Shown piece by piece: positions 1 to 6,230 of a stretch of 7,811 bases of DNA (positions are counted from its first letter, which is position 1; each line of letters starts with the position of its first letter). This DNA comes from Gammaproteobacteria bacterium. Lineage in GTDB: Bacteria > Pseudomonadota > Gammaproteobacteria > Coxiellales > Coxiellaceae. The notes beneath the pieces are model-generated. The model saw only the letters and a program-made list of their open reading frames with translations. It was not told the origin of the DNA and did not search any database. The position numbers and the translations under genes were made by a program. The stretch is from the NCBI GenBank assembly GCA_021774015.1, contig JAJFJO010000414.1, positions 1-7,811 of the forward strand, read 5' to 3'.

Positions 1-2
1 AA

Positions 3-242
3 ATCAGAGAGTTGCACAATATACATGAGCAGCCTCAGCACTCCACCACACATCAACATCTTCCCAAGCTTGATACAGCAAGCCAAAATTTGTTAGATTG
101 CATAGGATTTGAACTGGCCCATGTGGATCAAATCATCGCTCGCAGTGGCTTAGATGCGGCGGCTGTAACGAGCCTATTGTTAAAGTTACAAATAAATGGT
201 TATATATGCGCTAATCATGGTGGCTATCTACGGGTGAAATGA
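3..242 (+). CDS. dprA: DNA processing protein DprA (Smf), C-terminal end only
   Basis: The reading frame is open from the window edge, so only about the last 79 residues are visible. DprA binds incoming single-stranded DNA and loads RecA during transformation; its Rossmann-like core would lie upstream of this window. What is visible is a low-complexity His/Gln/Thr linker followed by a winged-helix (DML1-like) domain: LLDCIGFELAHVDQIIARSG, then a recognition-helix stretch and a G-Y-I-C...GGYLRV beta-wing, the usual ending of DprA. The TTG at position 12 is internal to the frame and is not a real start. The stop (240-242) overlaps the smg start by 4 nt (ATGA), which implies translational coupling. 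The dprA-smg order is standard in gammaproteobacteria and supports the call. The catalytic core cannot be assessed. Confidence 0.85.
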   Translation: MRELHNIHEQPQHSTTHQHLPKLDTASQNLLDCIGFELAHVDQIIARSGLDAAAVTSLLLKLQINGYICANHGGYLRVK

Positions 243-724
243 TGAAAGAAGAAAGTGTGTTGAACGTCTTGATGTATTTATTTAAGTACCACATGCATGA
301 AGAAGGCGCGAGTTTAGAGACTCTAGAAGAAAATTTGGTGCCAGAACTAGAAGATGCTGGCTTTCATCGTCCGACTATATACCAGGCCTTTGATTGGCTC
401 GCCAACTTGGCAGAAAAGCATATTATACAGGTAAATGACCCCAGTATAAGCGCCTTTCGTGTACTTTCAGCTTACGAAGCCAATTTTATAAGCCCTGAAT
501 GCCAAAGCTTTATTGTATCATTAGAGCTTAGTGGCATTTTATCGCCCTATACGCGAGAGCTTGTTATTCATCAAGTACTTGAGCTAGGTGCAGAGGGTAT
601 TGATTTAAGCCTCGTTAAATGGGTAACCCTACTAGTACTATTTAACCAACCCGAAGAAAGTAATGCGCTTGCCTGTATGGAATATTTAGTATTAAGTGAT
701 GACGCCTTCGTGGTGCAACACTAA
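239..724 (+). CDS. smg: Smg family protein (DUF494)
   Basis: A 161-residue protein, close to the length of E. coli Smg (about 157). Family hallmarks are an N-terminal VLNVLMYLF segment, a D-A-G-F-x-R-x-x-I-Y-x-A-x-x-W-L core (about residues 38-54), a mid-region ECQSFIVSLELSGIL, the T-R-E-x-V-I segment, and a C-terminal LVKWVTLLVLFNQPEESNA. The biochemical role of Smg/DUF494 is not established; it is cytosolic, mostly helical, and almost always sits next to dprA. The start is ATG at 239 or the adjacent ATG at 242. The first forms an ATGA overlap with the dprA stop, so coupling is the likely route of initiation because no strong ribosome site is seen. The gap to topA is 35 nt. Confidence 0.92.
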   Translation: MMKEESVLNVLMYLFKYHMHEEGASLETLEENLVPELEDAGFHRPTIYQAFDWLANLAEKHIIQVNDPSISAFRVLSAYEANFISPECQSFIVSLELSGILSPYTRELVIHQVLELGAEGIDLSLVKWVTLLVLFNQPEESNALACMEYLVLSDDAFVVQH

Positions 725-750
725 AAAGCATTACATATATAAAGGAATGT

Positions 751-754
751 GGAG
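751..754 (+). promoter_or_regulatory. Ribosome binding site for topA
   Basis: GGAG lies 5 nt before the ATG at 760, with a second purine-rich run (AAAGGA, 741-746) further upstream. This supports ATG 760 as the topA start, giving a protein that begins directly with the family's YLVIVESPAKAKTI segment. Confidence 0.6.
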
Positions 755-759
755 TCTGA

Positions 760-3051
760 ATGCCTAATAAATATCTTGTTATTGTAGAGTCGCCAGCAAA
801 AGCCAAAACCATCGAGAAATATCTCGGTAAAAATTATAAAGTCATGGCATCCTATGGACACGTCCGCGATTTGGTCCCCAAAGAAGGTGCTGTTGATACC
901 GCACACGACTTTGCGATGAAATATCAATCCATCGAGCGCAACCAAAAGCATATGGATGCGATTACCAAAGCATTAAAAACTCGCGATGGATTAATGCTCG
1001 CTCCTGATCCGGATCGCGAAGGGGAGGCCATTGCTTGGCATGTGAATGAAATGCTCGAACAAAAAGGCGCACTAAAAGAAAAAACCGTTTCTCGTGTTGT
1101 ATTTCATCAAATCACTAAAAAATCGATTCAAGATGCGGTTGAACACCCCCGCGAAATTTCTATGGATTTAGTTAATGCGCAACAAGCTCGCCGCGCATTG
1201 GATTATTTAGTTGGCTTTAACTTATCGCCCCTGTTATGGAAAAAAATTCGTCCTGGGTTATCAGCAGGCCGCGTACAAAGCCCCGCATTGCGTATGATTG
1301 TAGAGCGTGAACTGGAAATTGAAGCCTTTGTCTCACAAGAATACTGGACAGTACATGCTGATGTTGTAGCTGAAAAAAAAGGGTTTAATGCAAAACTTAT
1401 CCAACATAAAGGCGAAAAGCTCGAACAATTTACCCTCACAAATGAAAAAGATTCTAGCAAGGTATGCAAAGAGCTCAATGCAGCAGCAAATGGCAAATTG
1501 CTAGTTAACAAAGTCACCAAAAAAGAACGCAAACGCAATCCAGCACCGCCTTTTATTACCTCTACATTGCAACAGGAAGCATCGCGTAAATTAGGCTTCT
1601 CTGCGCAAAAAACGATGACTATTGCACAGCAACTGTATGAGGGTATCGATATCGGTGACGACACAGCTGGTCTAATCACGTATATGCGTACAGATTCAAC
1701 GACGCTTGCTAGCGAGGCCATTGAAGAAATTCGCGAATGTATTGCTAAGCGTTATGGCAAAGAAAGTGTGCCAAAGGAAGTGCGCGTCTTTAAAACAAAA
1801 TCTAAAAACGCACAAGAAGCGCACGAGGCAATACGCCCAACATCCGTTATGCGACACCCTGATGATATTAAAAAGTTTCTATCCGCTGAACAATACAAAC
1901 TGTACAACCTGGTTTGGAAACGCACCATGGCTTGCCAAATGGTTGAAGCCATCATGAATACCGTCTCTATAGACCTCACTGTTGATGACAGCATCTTCCG
2001 CGCCACAGGTTCTACGATTGCCAAACCTGGCTTTATGTCTGTATACCAAGAAGATATCGATGATCCTCGTAAAGATAGTGATGAAGGTAAATTATTACCG
2101 CCAATGAAAGAAGGCGACATGATCGATGTGAATGACATAAAGGGGGATCAGCATTTCACTGAACCACCACCACGATTCACTGAAGCGAGCCTAGTAAAAG
2201 GATTAGAAGAGCACGATATTGGACGCCCTTCCACGTACGCCAGTATTATCGCGACACTCAAGCATCGAGATTATGTTGAAATGGATAGCAAGCGATTTAG
2301 ACCCACTGACGTGGCTCGTGTCGTTAACCGTTTCCTCACACAATATTTTACGAATTATGTAGATTATGATTTCACGGCGAAACTAGAAGACCAACTCGAT
2401 GAAGTCTCTCGTGGTGATAAAGCCTGGGTGCCTTTGTTAAAAGACTTTTGGACACCGTTTAAAGAGCTTGTTGATTACACGCAAGACAACGTAAAACGTA
2501 GTGACGTCACGCAAGAAAAAATTGATGAAAAATGTCCCAAGTGTGAAAAACCATTATCTATACGTCTTGGCAAACGCGGCCGCTTTATCGGCTGCACCGC
2601 GTACCCAGATTGCGACTACACACGTAACGTAGATGGCGACCAGGAAACTACAGAACCCGAAATTGTTAAAGACAGAAAATGTCCGGAGTGTGAATCGGAC
2701 TTAGTAATCAAGGCGGGGCGTTATGGTAAATTTATCGGCTGCAGCAATTATCCAAATTGTAAACACATGGAACCGTTAGAAAAACCTGAAGATACTGAAG
2801 TGGACTGCCCAAAATGTAAAAAAGGCCACATCTTAAAACGAAAATCACGCCGCGGCAAAGTATTCTTTTCTTGTGAGCGCTACCCTGATTGCGAATACGC
2901 TATTTGGAATAAACCCGTTGCTGAAAAATGTCCGACTTGTGACTGGCCCATCTTAAGCATTAAAACGACCAAACGCAAAGGCACTGAAAAAATATGCCCA
3001 CAAAAGTCCTGTAATTATTCAATTCCATTTGAAGACGAAGAGGAGAACTAA
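760..3051 (+). CDS. topA: DNA topoisomerase I (type IA)
   Basis: A 763-residue type IA topoisomerase, which relaxes negative supercoils through a transient 5'-phosphotyrosine bond and keeps supercoiling in balance with gyrase. The TOPRIM domain opens with VIVESPAKAKTI (E10) and carries the Mg2+ motif D-P-D-R-E-G-E with D83, D85 and E87. The catalytic tyrosine is Y308 in GLITYMRTDST, with R310 beside it. The later core motif ASLVKGLEEHDIGRPSTYAS is intact. The C-terminal part has four C4 zinc-ribbon units: C592/C595/C612/C618, C641/C644/C661/C667, C683/C686/C705/C711 and C724/C727/C746/C751. The protein is about 100 residues shorter than E. coli TopA (865), mainly at the C-terminus. It ends in an acidic tail, and its stop is separated from the purE start by a single base. 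All key residues are present, so it should be active. Confidence 0.98.
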   Translation: MPNKYLVIVESPAKAKTIEKYLGKNYKVMASYGHVRDLVPKEGAVDTAHDFAMKYQSIERNQKHMDAITKALKTRDGLMLAPDPDREGEAIAWHVNEMLEQKGALKEKTVSRVVFHQITKKSIQDAVEHPREISMDLVNAQQARRALDYLVGFNLSPLLWKKIRPGLSAGRVQSPALRMIVERELEIEAFVSQEYWTVHADVVAEKKGFNAKLIQHKGEKLEQFTLTNEKDSSKVCKELNAAANGKLLVNKVTKKERKRNPAPPFITSTLQQEASRKLGFSAQKTMTIAQQLYEGIDIGDDTAGLITYMRTDSTTLASEAIEEIRECIAKRYGKESVPKEVRVFKTKSKNAQEAHEAIRPTSVMRHPDDIKKFLSAEQYKLYNLVWKRTMACQMVEAIMNTVSIDLTVDDSIFRATGSTIAKPGFMSVYQEDIDDPRKDSDEGKLLPPMKEGDMIDVNDIKGDQHFTEPPPRFTEASLVKGLEEHDIGRPSTYASIIATLKHRDYVEMDSKRFRPTDVARVVNRFLTQYFTNYVDYDFTAKLEDQLDEVSRGDKAWVPLLKDFWTPFKELVDYTQDNVKRSDVTQEKIDEKCPKCEKPLSIRLGKRGRFIGCTAYPDCDYTRNVDGDQETTEPEIVKDRKCPECESDLVIKAGRYGKFIGCSNYPNCKHMEPLEKPEDTEVDCPKCKKGHILKRKSRRGKVFFSCERYPDCEYAIWNKPVAEKCPTCDWPILSIKTTKRKGTEKICPQKSCNYSIPFEDEEEN
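3041..3045 (+). promoter_or_regulatory. Ribosome binding site that sets the purE start
   Basis: AGGAG lies 7 nt before the ATG at 3053 and inside the last codons of topA. It rules against the upstream in-frame TTG at 3029, which would add eight basic residues not expected in PurE, and implies that topA and purE are on the same transcript. Confidence 0.8.
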
Positions 3052-3052
3052 A

Positions 3053-3556
3053 ATGACTAAAACATTTGTTGCCGTACTTATGGGTTCTGATAGTGATTTA
3101 CCTGTTATGCAAACGACATTAGATAACTTAAAAGAACTCGGCATTCCTTTTGAAGCAAACGTATTATCTGCACATCGCACGCCTGACTTAACCGCGCATT
3201 ATGTTAAAGATGCCGAGCATCGTGGTTGTGCCGTCTTTATTGCAGCTGCCGGGCTCGCTGCTCATTTGGCAGGCGCTGTTGCCGCCAATACTATTAAGCC
3301 TGTTATTGGCATTCCTTTAAATGCCGGGTCATTAGGTGGATTTGATGCATTATTAGCTACCGTGCAAATGCCCGGTGGAACACCCGTAGCGACAACCAGC
3401 ATTGGTAAGGCTGGCGCTAAAAACGCAGCATTCCTAGCAGCGCAGATCCTTGCCATTACCGATGAGCAAATAGCAAATACACTCAACAATGTAAGAGCGC
3501 AAAAACGTGAACAACTCATAGCAGCAAATAAAAAACTACACTCAGTTACCGCATAA
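3053..3556 (+). CDS. purE: N5-carboxyaminoimidazole ribonucleotide mutase PurE
   Basis: A 167-residue protein when started at ATG 3053 (strong AGGAG site). PurE class I moves the carboxylate of N5-CAIR to C4 to give CAIR in de novo purine synthesis; it is a cytosolic octamer. Visible signatures are the nucleotide-binding MGSDSD (10-15), SAHRTP (39-44) with the catalytic histidine H41, the AAAGLAAHLAG loop, VIGIPL, and QMPGGTPVAT, followed by the KNAAFLAAQIL helix. Length and motifs match the bacterial class I enzyme. The usual partner purK (N5-CAIR synthetase) is not adjacent; the next gene is tsaC, 41 nt downstream. The gene ends in a tandem TAA TAA. The 1-nt gap to topA suggests co-transcription with it. 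A class II (direct AIR carboxylase) assignment is unlikely given the motif set. Confidence 0.96.
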   Translation: MTKTFVAVLMGSDSDLPVMQTTLDNLKELGIPFEANVLSAHRTPDLTAHYVKDAEHRGCAVFIAAAGLAAHLAGAVAANTIKPVIGIPLNAGSLGGFDALLATVQMPGGTPVATTSIGKAGAKNAAFLAAQILAITDEQIANTLNNVRAQKREQLIAANKKLHSVTA

Positions 3557-3597
3557 TAACACTCATTGCTTTTTTACCCTGATAAAGTAGGTGAAAA

Positions 3598-4191
3598 ATG
3601 GATTTAAAAGCGTTGTTTCAAAAATTGAGTATCGTCAGCGACGATGAGATCAAACGCGCAGTCGATGCTTTAAAGAAAGGTGAGCTCATCGCCTACCCTA
3701 CCGAGGCTGTCTATGGGTTAGGCTGCGATCCTTTCAATCTTGATGCCATCGGCCACTTATTACGAATAAAAAAACGCTCTATCTACAAAGGTCTTATTGT
3801 AGTTGCATCTCATTGGAATCAAGTTGAATGTTTAATAGAACCTATAGAGCCACGATTAATGGCCCATATACATAACACATGGCCAGGCCCAATAACATGG
3901 GTTTTCCCTGCAAAACCTGAAGTCCCTCAATGGATCACTGGCGATAAAAAAACAGTAGCGATTCGTGTTAGTGATCACCCTGTTGTCAGAGCTCTCTGTG
4001 ATAGTTTTGGCGGCCCGATCATTTCCACCAGCGCCAATGTATCAGACACACCCCCAACACGAGACTCCCGCACAGTTACATTAACTTTTGATGATGATAT
4101 CGCCATGATTGTTCATGGTAATGTCGGCAAAAACAGTAAACCCACTGAAATCCGCGATGCAATTACGGGTGAGGTGTTAAGGCATGGGTAA
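3598..4191 (+). CDS. tsaC: Threonylcarbamoyl-AMP synthase TsaC (YrdC/Sua5 family)
   Basis: A 197-residue single-domain YrdC protein. It condenses L-threonine, bicarbonate and ATP into threonylcarbamoyl-AMP, the first step of t6A37 formation in tRNAs that read ANN codons; the product is used by the TsaBDE complex. Visible features are GELIAYPTEAVYGLGCDP (about 28-45), the K-K-R motif at 58-60 (the KxR of the family), YKGLIVVAS, WPGPITWVFPA, VAIRVSDHP, and the nucleotide-site STSAN (143-147). The C-terminal PTEIRDAITGEVLRHG closely follows the E. coli TsaC ending. It lacks the C-terminal Sua5 domain, so it is TsaC rather than TsaC2/Sua5. The ATG at 3598 has AGG 6 nt upstream and gives an N-terminus slightly longer than in E. 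coli. tsaC lies downstream of smg in E. coli as well, which supports orthology. Confidence 0.96.
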   Translation: MDLKALFQKLSIVSDDEIKRAVDALKKGELIAYPTEAVYGLGCDPFNLDAIGHLLRIKKRSIYKGLIVVASHWNQVECLIEPIEPRLMAHIHNTWPGPITWVFPAKPEVPQWITGDKKTVAIRVSDHPVVRALCDSFGGPIISTSANVSDTPPTRDSRTVTLTFDDDIAMIVHGNVGKNSKPTEIRDAITGEVLRHG

Positions 4192-4249
4192 AATACCGCT
4201 TCAAATTCTGCGACGGCCTGTCACAGATCGTTGAATTAAGGGTCGAAAA

Positions 4250-4279
4250 TTGGTATTGAAACCCCACTAGTAATATGCT
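4250..4279 (+). promoter_or_regulatory. Possible sigma70-like promoter for the secreted-protein gene
   Basis: TTGGTA (4250-4255) is followed after 18 nt by TATGCT (4274-4279), or after 15 nt by TAATAT (4271-4276). Neither pair is strong. The position, about 60 nt before the ATG at 4336 and in a 144-nt gene-free gap after tsaC, suits a separate transcript for the next gene. No terminator hairpin was seen after tsaC, so read-through is also possible. Confidence 0.3.
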
Positions 4280-4322
4280 AGCCTGGCCAAACAATGACCG
4301 CCAAAACATTTATAACTTTACG

Positions 4323-4328
4323 AAGAGG
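4323..4328 (+). promoter_or_regulatory. Ribosome binding site that sets the start of the secreted protein
   Basis: AAGAGG sits 7 nt before the ATG at 4336. The earlier in-frame ATG at 4294 has no purine-rich site and would put 14 extra residues, including Arg-Arg, ahead of a normal signal peptide. ATG 4336 is therefore preferred. Confidence 0.65.
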
Positions 4329-4335
4329 CTGCACC

Positions 4336-4824
4336 ATGAAAAAGTTCATCATTAGCTTTTGTATCATTATTTCGAGTGTGATCTGTGCCATTTTTGCAAC
4401 AACCGTATCTGCCACCCCTTACATTTACTTTAAGGAATCATCCACTGAGCCTCCACACGCAGGGTTTCGGCCAGGCGCAAACGTTCTTATTCAGGCCCTT
4501 GCTTTCGATTCTGGCTGGAGAGGCAATGGGCACCAAAAAGCCTGGTTACCACTTGGCACGACAAGCCCTGATGTAACCGTCAACCTATGCAGCATATCCT
4601 ATTGTGGAGTCACAAAACGAATTCATACTGATACCCCTTTACGGCCCGGTGATAAAGTAAACGTTTCACTAACTAACGTGCAGTATGCGGCGCCAACAGT
4701 TAACAGTGACGTCTCTATTGTTATCTCGAACTCAAAGGGAAAAGTGAAAACCCACATTGATCGTCACTGCAAGCTGCTTGCTGAGAGTAATAATCCCCTA
4801 GCTCCCGGAGCAACTTGCAATTAA
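4336..4824 (+). CDS. Small secreted four-cysteine protein, function unknown
   Basis: I do not recognise this 162-residue protein. It begins with a classical Sec signal peptide: MKK, a hydrophobic core rich in Ile/Phe/Ser/Cys (about residues 4-22), and a likely signal peptidase I site after VSA (residue 26), so the mature form starts TPYIYF. It is not a lipoprotein, as no lipobox cysteine is followed by a mature N-terminus. The mature chain of about 136 residues has four cysteines (C85, C90, C145, C161), enough for two disulfides in the periplasm or outside. It is rich in Thr, Val, Ser, Asn and Pro with alternating hydrophobic segments (VTVNL, KVNVSL, SDVSIVIS), suggesting a small beta-sandwich. 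The last cysteine is the penultimate residue. It appears to be a stand-alone gene between tsaC and the gene-poor stretch before the ATPase. The ORF and signal peptide are clear; the role is not. Confidence 0.75.
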   Translation: MKKFIISFCIIISSVICAIFATTVSATPYIYFKESSTEPPHAGFRPGANVLIQALAFDSGWRGNGHQKAWLPLGTTSPDVTVNLCSISYCGVTKRIHTDTPLRPGDKVNVSLTNVQYAAPTVNSDVSIVISNSKGKVKTHIDRHCKLLAESNNPLAPGATCN

Positions 4825-5023
4825 CTGGTTTAAAACTGCTTTAATAGTTCACCTGGTATACTGATAGTAGCTCCACCAGGGGAAAAAGCGCCCGATTAGT
4901 AACGAGACTCTATAACAACACAGCCTGTTTTTTAATAATCATGCGGCAGTTTACAGGACATTCAGCTGCAGAAAATGGCACCTGCAATATAAAAATTCAT
5001 TAAATAACAGCGAGTTGAAATTA
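4825..5023. other. Gene-free stretch, no coding signal
   Basis: No convincing gene lies here on either strand. It contains one imperfect stem (4852-4880, listed separately), a run of six T at 4928-4933 with no GC-rich hairpin just before it, and a short TGCAG...CTGCA pair (4967-4971 and 4982-4986). A minus-strand frame crossing it has no ribosome site and overlaps the ATPase start, so it is taken as spurious. No RNA gene was recognised. Confidence 0.5.
4852..4880. repeat. Imperfect hairpin after the secreted-protein gene
   Basis: CCTGGT (4852-4857) pairs with ACCAGG (4875-4880), and within it TACT (4859-4862) pairs with AGTA (4866-4869) around a GAT loop. The inner and outer stems are separated by 1 nt on one side and 5 nt on the other. 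It starts 28 nt after the stop of the secreted-protein gene. On the + strand it is followed by GGGAAAAA rather than a T-run, so it is not a standard intrinsic terminator; it could protect the 3' end of the mRNA or be a chance structure. Confidence 0.35.
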
Positions 5024-5066
5024 TTGATTCTTCATTATGGAAAACCCATAATGAAAACTGTATAAT
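5024..5066 (+). promoter_or_regulatory. Two overlapping sigma70-like promoters for the ATPase gene
   Basis: P1 is TTGATT (5024-5029), 17 nt, CATAAT (5047-5052). P2 is TGGAAA (5038-5043), 17 nt, TATAAT (5061-5066), with a perfect -10. Both have exact 17-nt spacers. The P1 -10 and the P2 -35 both lie within the perfect inverted repeat at 5031-5055, so a protein bound there would block both. Transcripts from P2 would start near 5073 and carry a leader of about 45-50 nt. Confidence 0.5.
5031..5055. repeat. Perfect 10-bp inverted repeat, likely operator
   Basis: TTCATTATGG (5031-5040) and CCATAATGAA (5046-5055) are exact reverse complements separated by AAAAC. The arms are AT-rich, and no T-run follows, so it is unlikely to be a terminator. 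Its position over both promoter candidates points to a binding site for a dimeric regulator; a mobile-element end is another possibility. Confidence 0.7.
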
Positions 5067-5080
5067 GAGTTTCCCGTAAT
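5061..5080. repeat. Diverged, inverted second copy of the operator-like motif
   Basis: Read on the - strand, 5080-5061 gives ATTACGGGAAACTCATTATA. This matches 15 of 20 positions with the + strand at 5034-5053 (ATTATGGAAAACCCATAATG), with no gaps. The copy covers the P2 -10 and the probable start of transcription. Two related sites 27 nt apart, just under three helical turns, would allow cooperative binding on nearly the same face of the DNA. Confidence 0.5.
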
Positions 5081-5084
5081 CTGT

Positions 5085-5099
5085 TGGGTGCAAAACCCA
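5085..5099 (+). promoter_or_regulatory. Small leader hairpin upstream of the ATPase start
   Basis: TGGGT (5085-5089) pairs with ACCCA (5095-5099) around a 5-nt GCAAA loop, ending 7 nt before the ribosome site AGGAG (5106-5110). The same TGGGT could instead pair with ACCCA at 5114-5118, directly next to the ATG at 5120, which would hide the start region. The stem is short, so a control role is only a suggestion. Confidence 0.35.
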
Positions 5100-5105
5100 C
5101 CAAAT

Positions 5106-5110
5106 AGGAG
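5106..5110 (+). promoter_or_regulatory. Ribosome binding site for the ATPase gene
   Basis: AGGAG lies 9 nt before the ATG at 5120. It favours that ATG over the one at 5129 (Met4), although the conserved part of the protein (FPAGIAMGEAFYDR) begins only after Met4. Confidence 0.7.
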
Positions 5111-5119
5111 AAAACCCAT

Positions 5120-6229
5120 ATGAGTCGAATGTTTCCAGCAGGAATAGCAATGGGAGAAGCATTCTATGATCGAGTGCAAGAAAGAAAAAATCTAAGCGAA
5201 AATATTAGCCACGGTATACATACAGTACTAGTGGCTCCTCGGCGCTTTGGTAAAACCTCTCTAATAAAGAAAGTGCTTGATGACACCAAAACACCATTCA
5301 TATGGCTCGATTTCATGGCAATCACCTCAGGAGAAGAGGCGCAAATACGATTTCTAAATCATATCAGCGAGCTAATTGTTTCTATAGCAAAAACAGAAAC
5401 GCGCCTAAAGCAACTCATCACTAAATATTTTTCTCTTTTCAAACCAGAGCTATCAATTGGCATTCCCGGCGTCTTAAAAGTAACCTTTAAACCAGAAAGC
5501 ATTTCACATGCGGGTGTAACTGAAGCCCTATCAAACCTAGATCGTCTTGCACAAGATGCAAATATACGAATTGTAATTGTATGTGATGAGTTCCAGGAAA
5601 TTGTCAACATTGACAAAGACGCCACCCTGCAAGCATCCATTAGACATGCTGCAGAAAGGTCGCAGTCAACCACTTATTTGTTTTCAGGCAGCAGGCACAA
5701 GCCTCTTAGACGTTTGTTTACTGGAAAACAAAATCCACTCTACGAACTCTGCGATCAAATGACCATTGAAAGAATTTCAGAAAAAGATTATAGAGAATAC
5801 CTACAAAAAGAAGCCAAGAAAAAATGGGGTTATGAGCTTAATGAATCCATTCTTAACAAAATATTCACATACACCGACTATTATCCTAAATATATAAATG
5901 CACTCTGCGCCAAAATTTGGTTTAACGAACTTGAACCAACTCCTGAGCTCGTAGATACACTATGGGAAAATTATATTTTCACTCGAAAATCGGCTATTGC
6001 AGAAGAGCTCAGTGATTTAAAACTAAATCAGAGAAAACTATTAATATATTTATGCAACAATCCAACAGAGTTACCATTTAGTTTCGAAACATCCATTGCC
6101 GCGGGATTATCCACATCAAATATTCAATCCGCTCTACCCGCACTTTTAGAAAAAGATCTCGTTGTCAAGCTCGATGGAATATATAGCGTACTGGACCCAA
6201 CATTTAAATATTACTTTGATAAGTTCTAA
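5120..6229 (+). CDS. P-loop ATPase of the archaeal-type (ATPase_2/COG1672-like) class, STAND-related
   Basis: A 369-residue soluble protein with no signal peptide or membrane segment. The N-terminus FPAGIAMGEAFYDRVQER (5-22) resembles the 'NPF..G..V.G..F..R..E' lead-in of these ATPases. Walker A is APRRFGKTS (39-47), with Ala in place of the usual first Gly but the essential G44-K45-T46 intact. Walker B is IRIVIVCDE (149-157) with D156 and E157. SGSRH (189-193) is the sensor-like GSR motif, with R192 a possible arginine contact, followed by LRRLF. A helical lid region follows, and then a predicted winged-helix segment (about 293-369: LNQRKLLIYLCNN ... STSNIQSALPALLEKDLVVK). Members act as nucleotide-driven switches or DNA/protein remodelers; no specific role is known for this one. 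It stands alone behind its own repeat-rich promoter and ends 1 nt from the convergent kinase gene. Confidence 0.85.
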   Translation: MSRMFPAGIAMGEAFYDRVQERKNLSENISHGIHTVLVAPRRFGKTSLIKKVLDDTKTPFIWLDFMAITSGEEAQIRFLNHISELIVSIAKTETRLKQLITKYFSLFKPELSIGIPGVLKVTFKPESISHAGVTEALSNLDRLAQDANIRIVIVCDEFQEIVNIDKDATLQASIRHAAERSQSTTYLFSGSRHKPLRRLFTGKQNPLYELCDQMTIERISEKDYREYLQKEAKKKWGYELNESILNKIFTYTDYYPKYINALCAKIWFNELEPTPELVDTLWENYIFTRKSAIAEELSDLKLNQRKLLIYLCNNPTELPFSFETSIAAGLSTSNIQSALPALLEKDLVVKLDGIYSVLDPTFKYYFDKF

Positions 6230-6230
6230 T

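Noticed and set aside
711..741. Possible promoter just before topA (TATATA at 736-741)
   Set aside because: No acceptable -35 at 16-18 nt; the AT-rich run alone is not convincing.
721..951. 76-residue minus-strand frame overlapping the topA start
   Set aside because: It overlaps the topA ribosome site and the conserved TOPRIM start; no recognisable features.
1203..1721. 172-residue minus-strand frame inside topA
   Set aside because: It lies fully within a topA gene with all motifs intact; Ser/Cys-rich composition typical of an antisense shadow.
1752..2138. 128-residue minus-strand frame inside topA
   Set aside because: Antisense shadow of topA with no motif or ribosome site.
3029..3052. 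Upstream TTG start extending purE by eight residues
   Set aside because: The AGGAG at 3041-3045 is correctly spaced for ATG 3053, and PurE proteins normally begin just before the beta strand leading to MGSDSD.
4294..4335. Upstream ATG extending the secreted protein by 14 residues
   Set aside because: It has no ribosome site and would spoil a standard signal peptide that begins MKK at 4336.
4924..4957. CCTGT...ACAGG pair around the T-run at 4928-4933 as a terminator
   Set aside because: The T-run is inside the loop rather than after the stem, and the 5-bp arms are 24 nt apart.
4962..5162. Minus-strand 66-residue frame rich in Leu/Phe
   Set aside because: It covers the operator region and the ATPase start, has no ribosome site, and looks like the complement of AT-rich control DNA.
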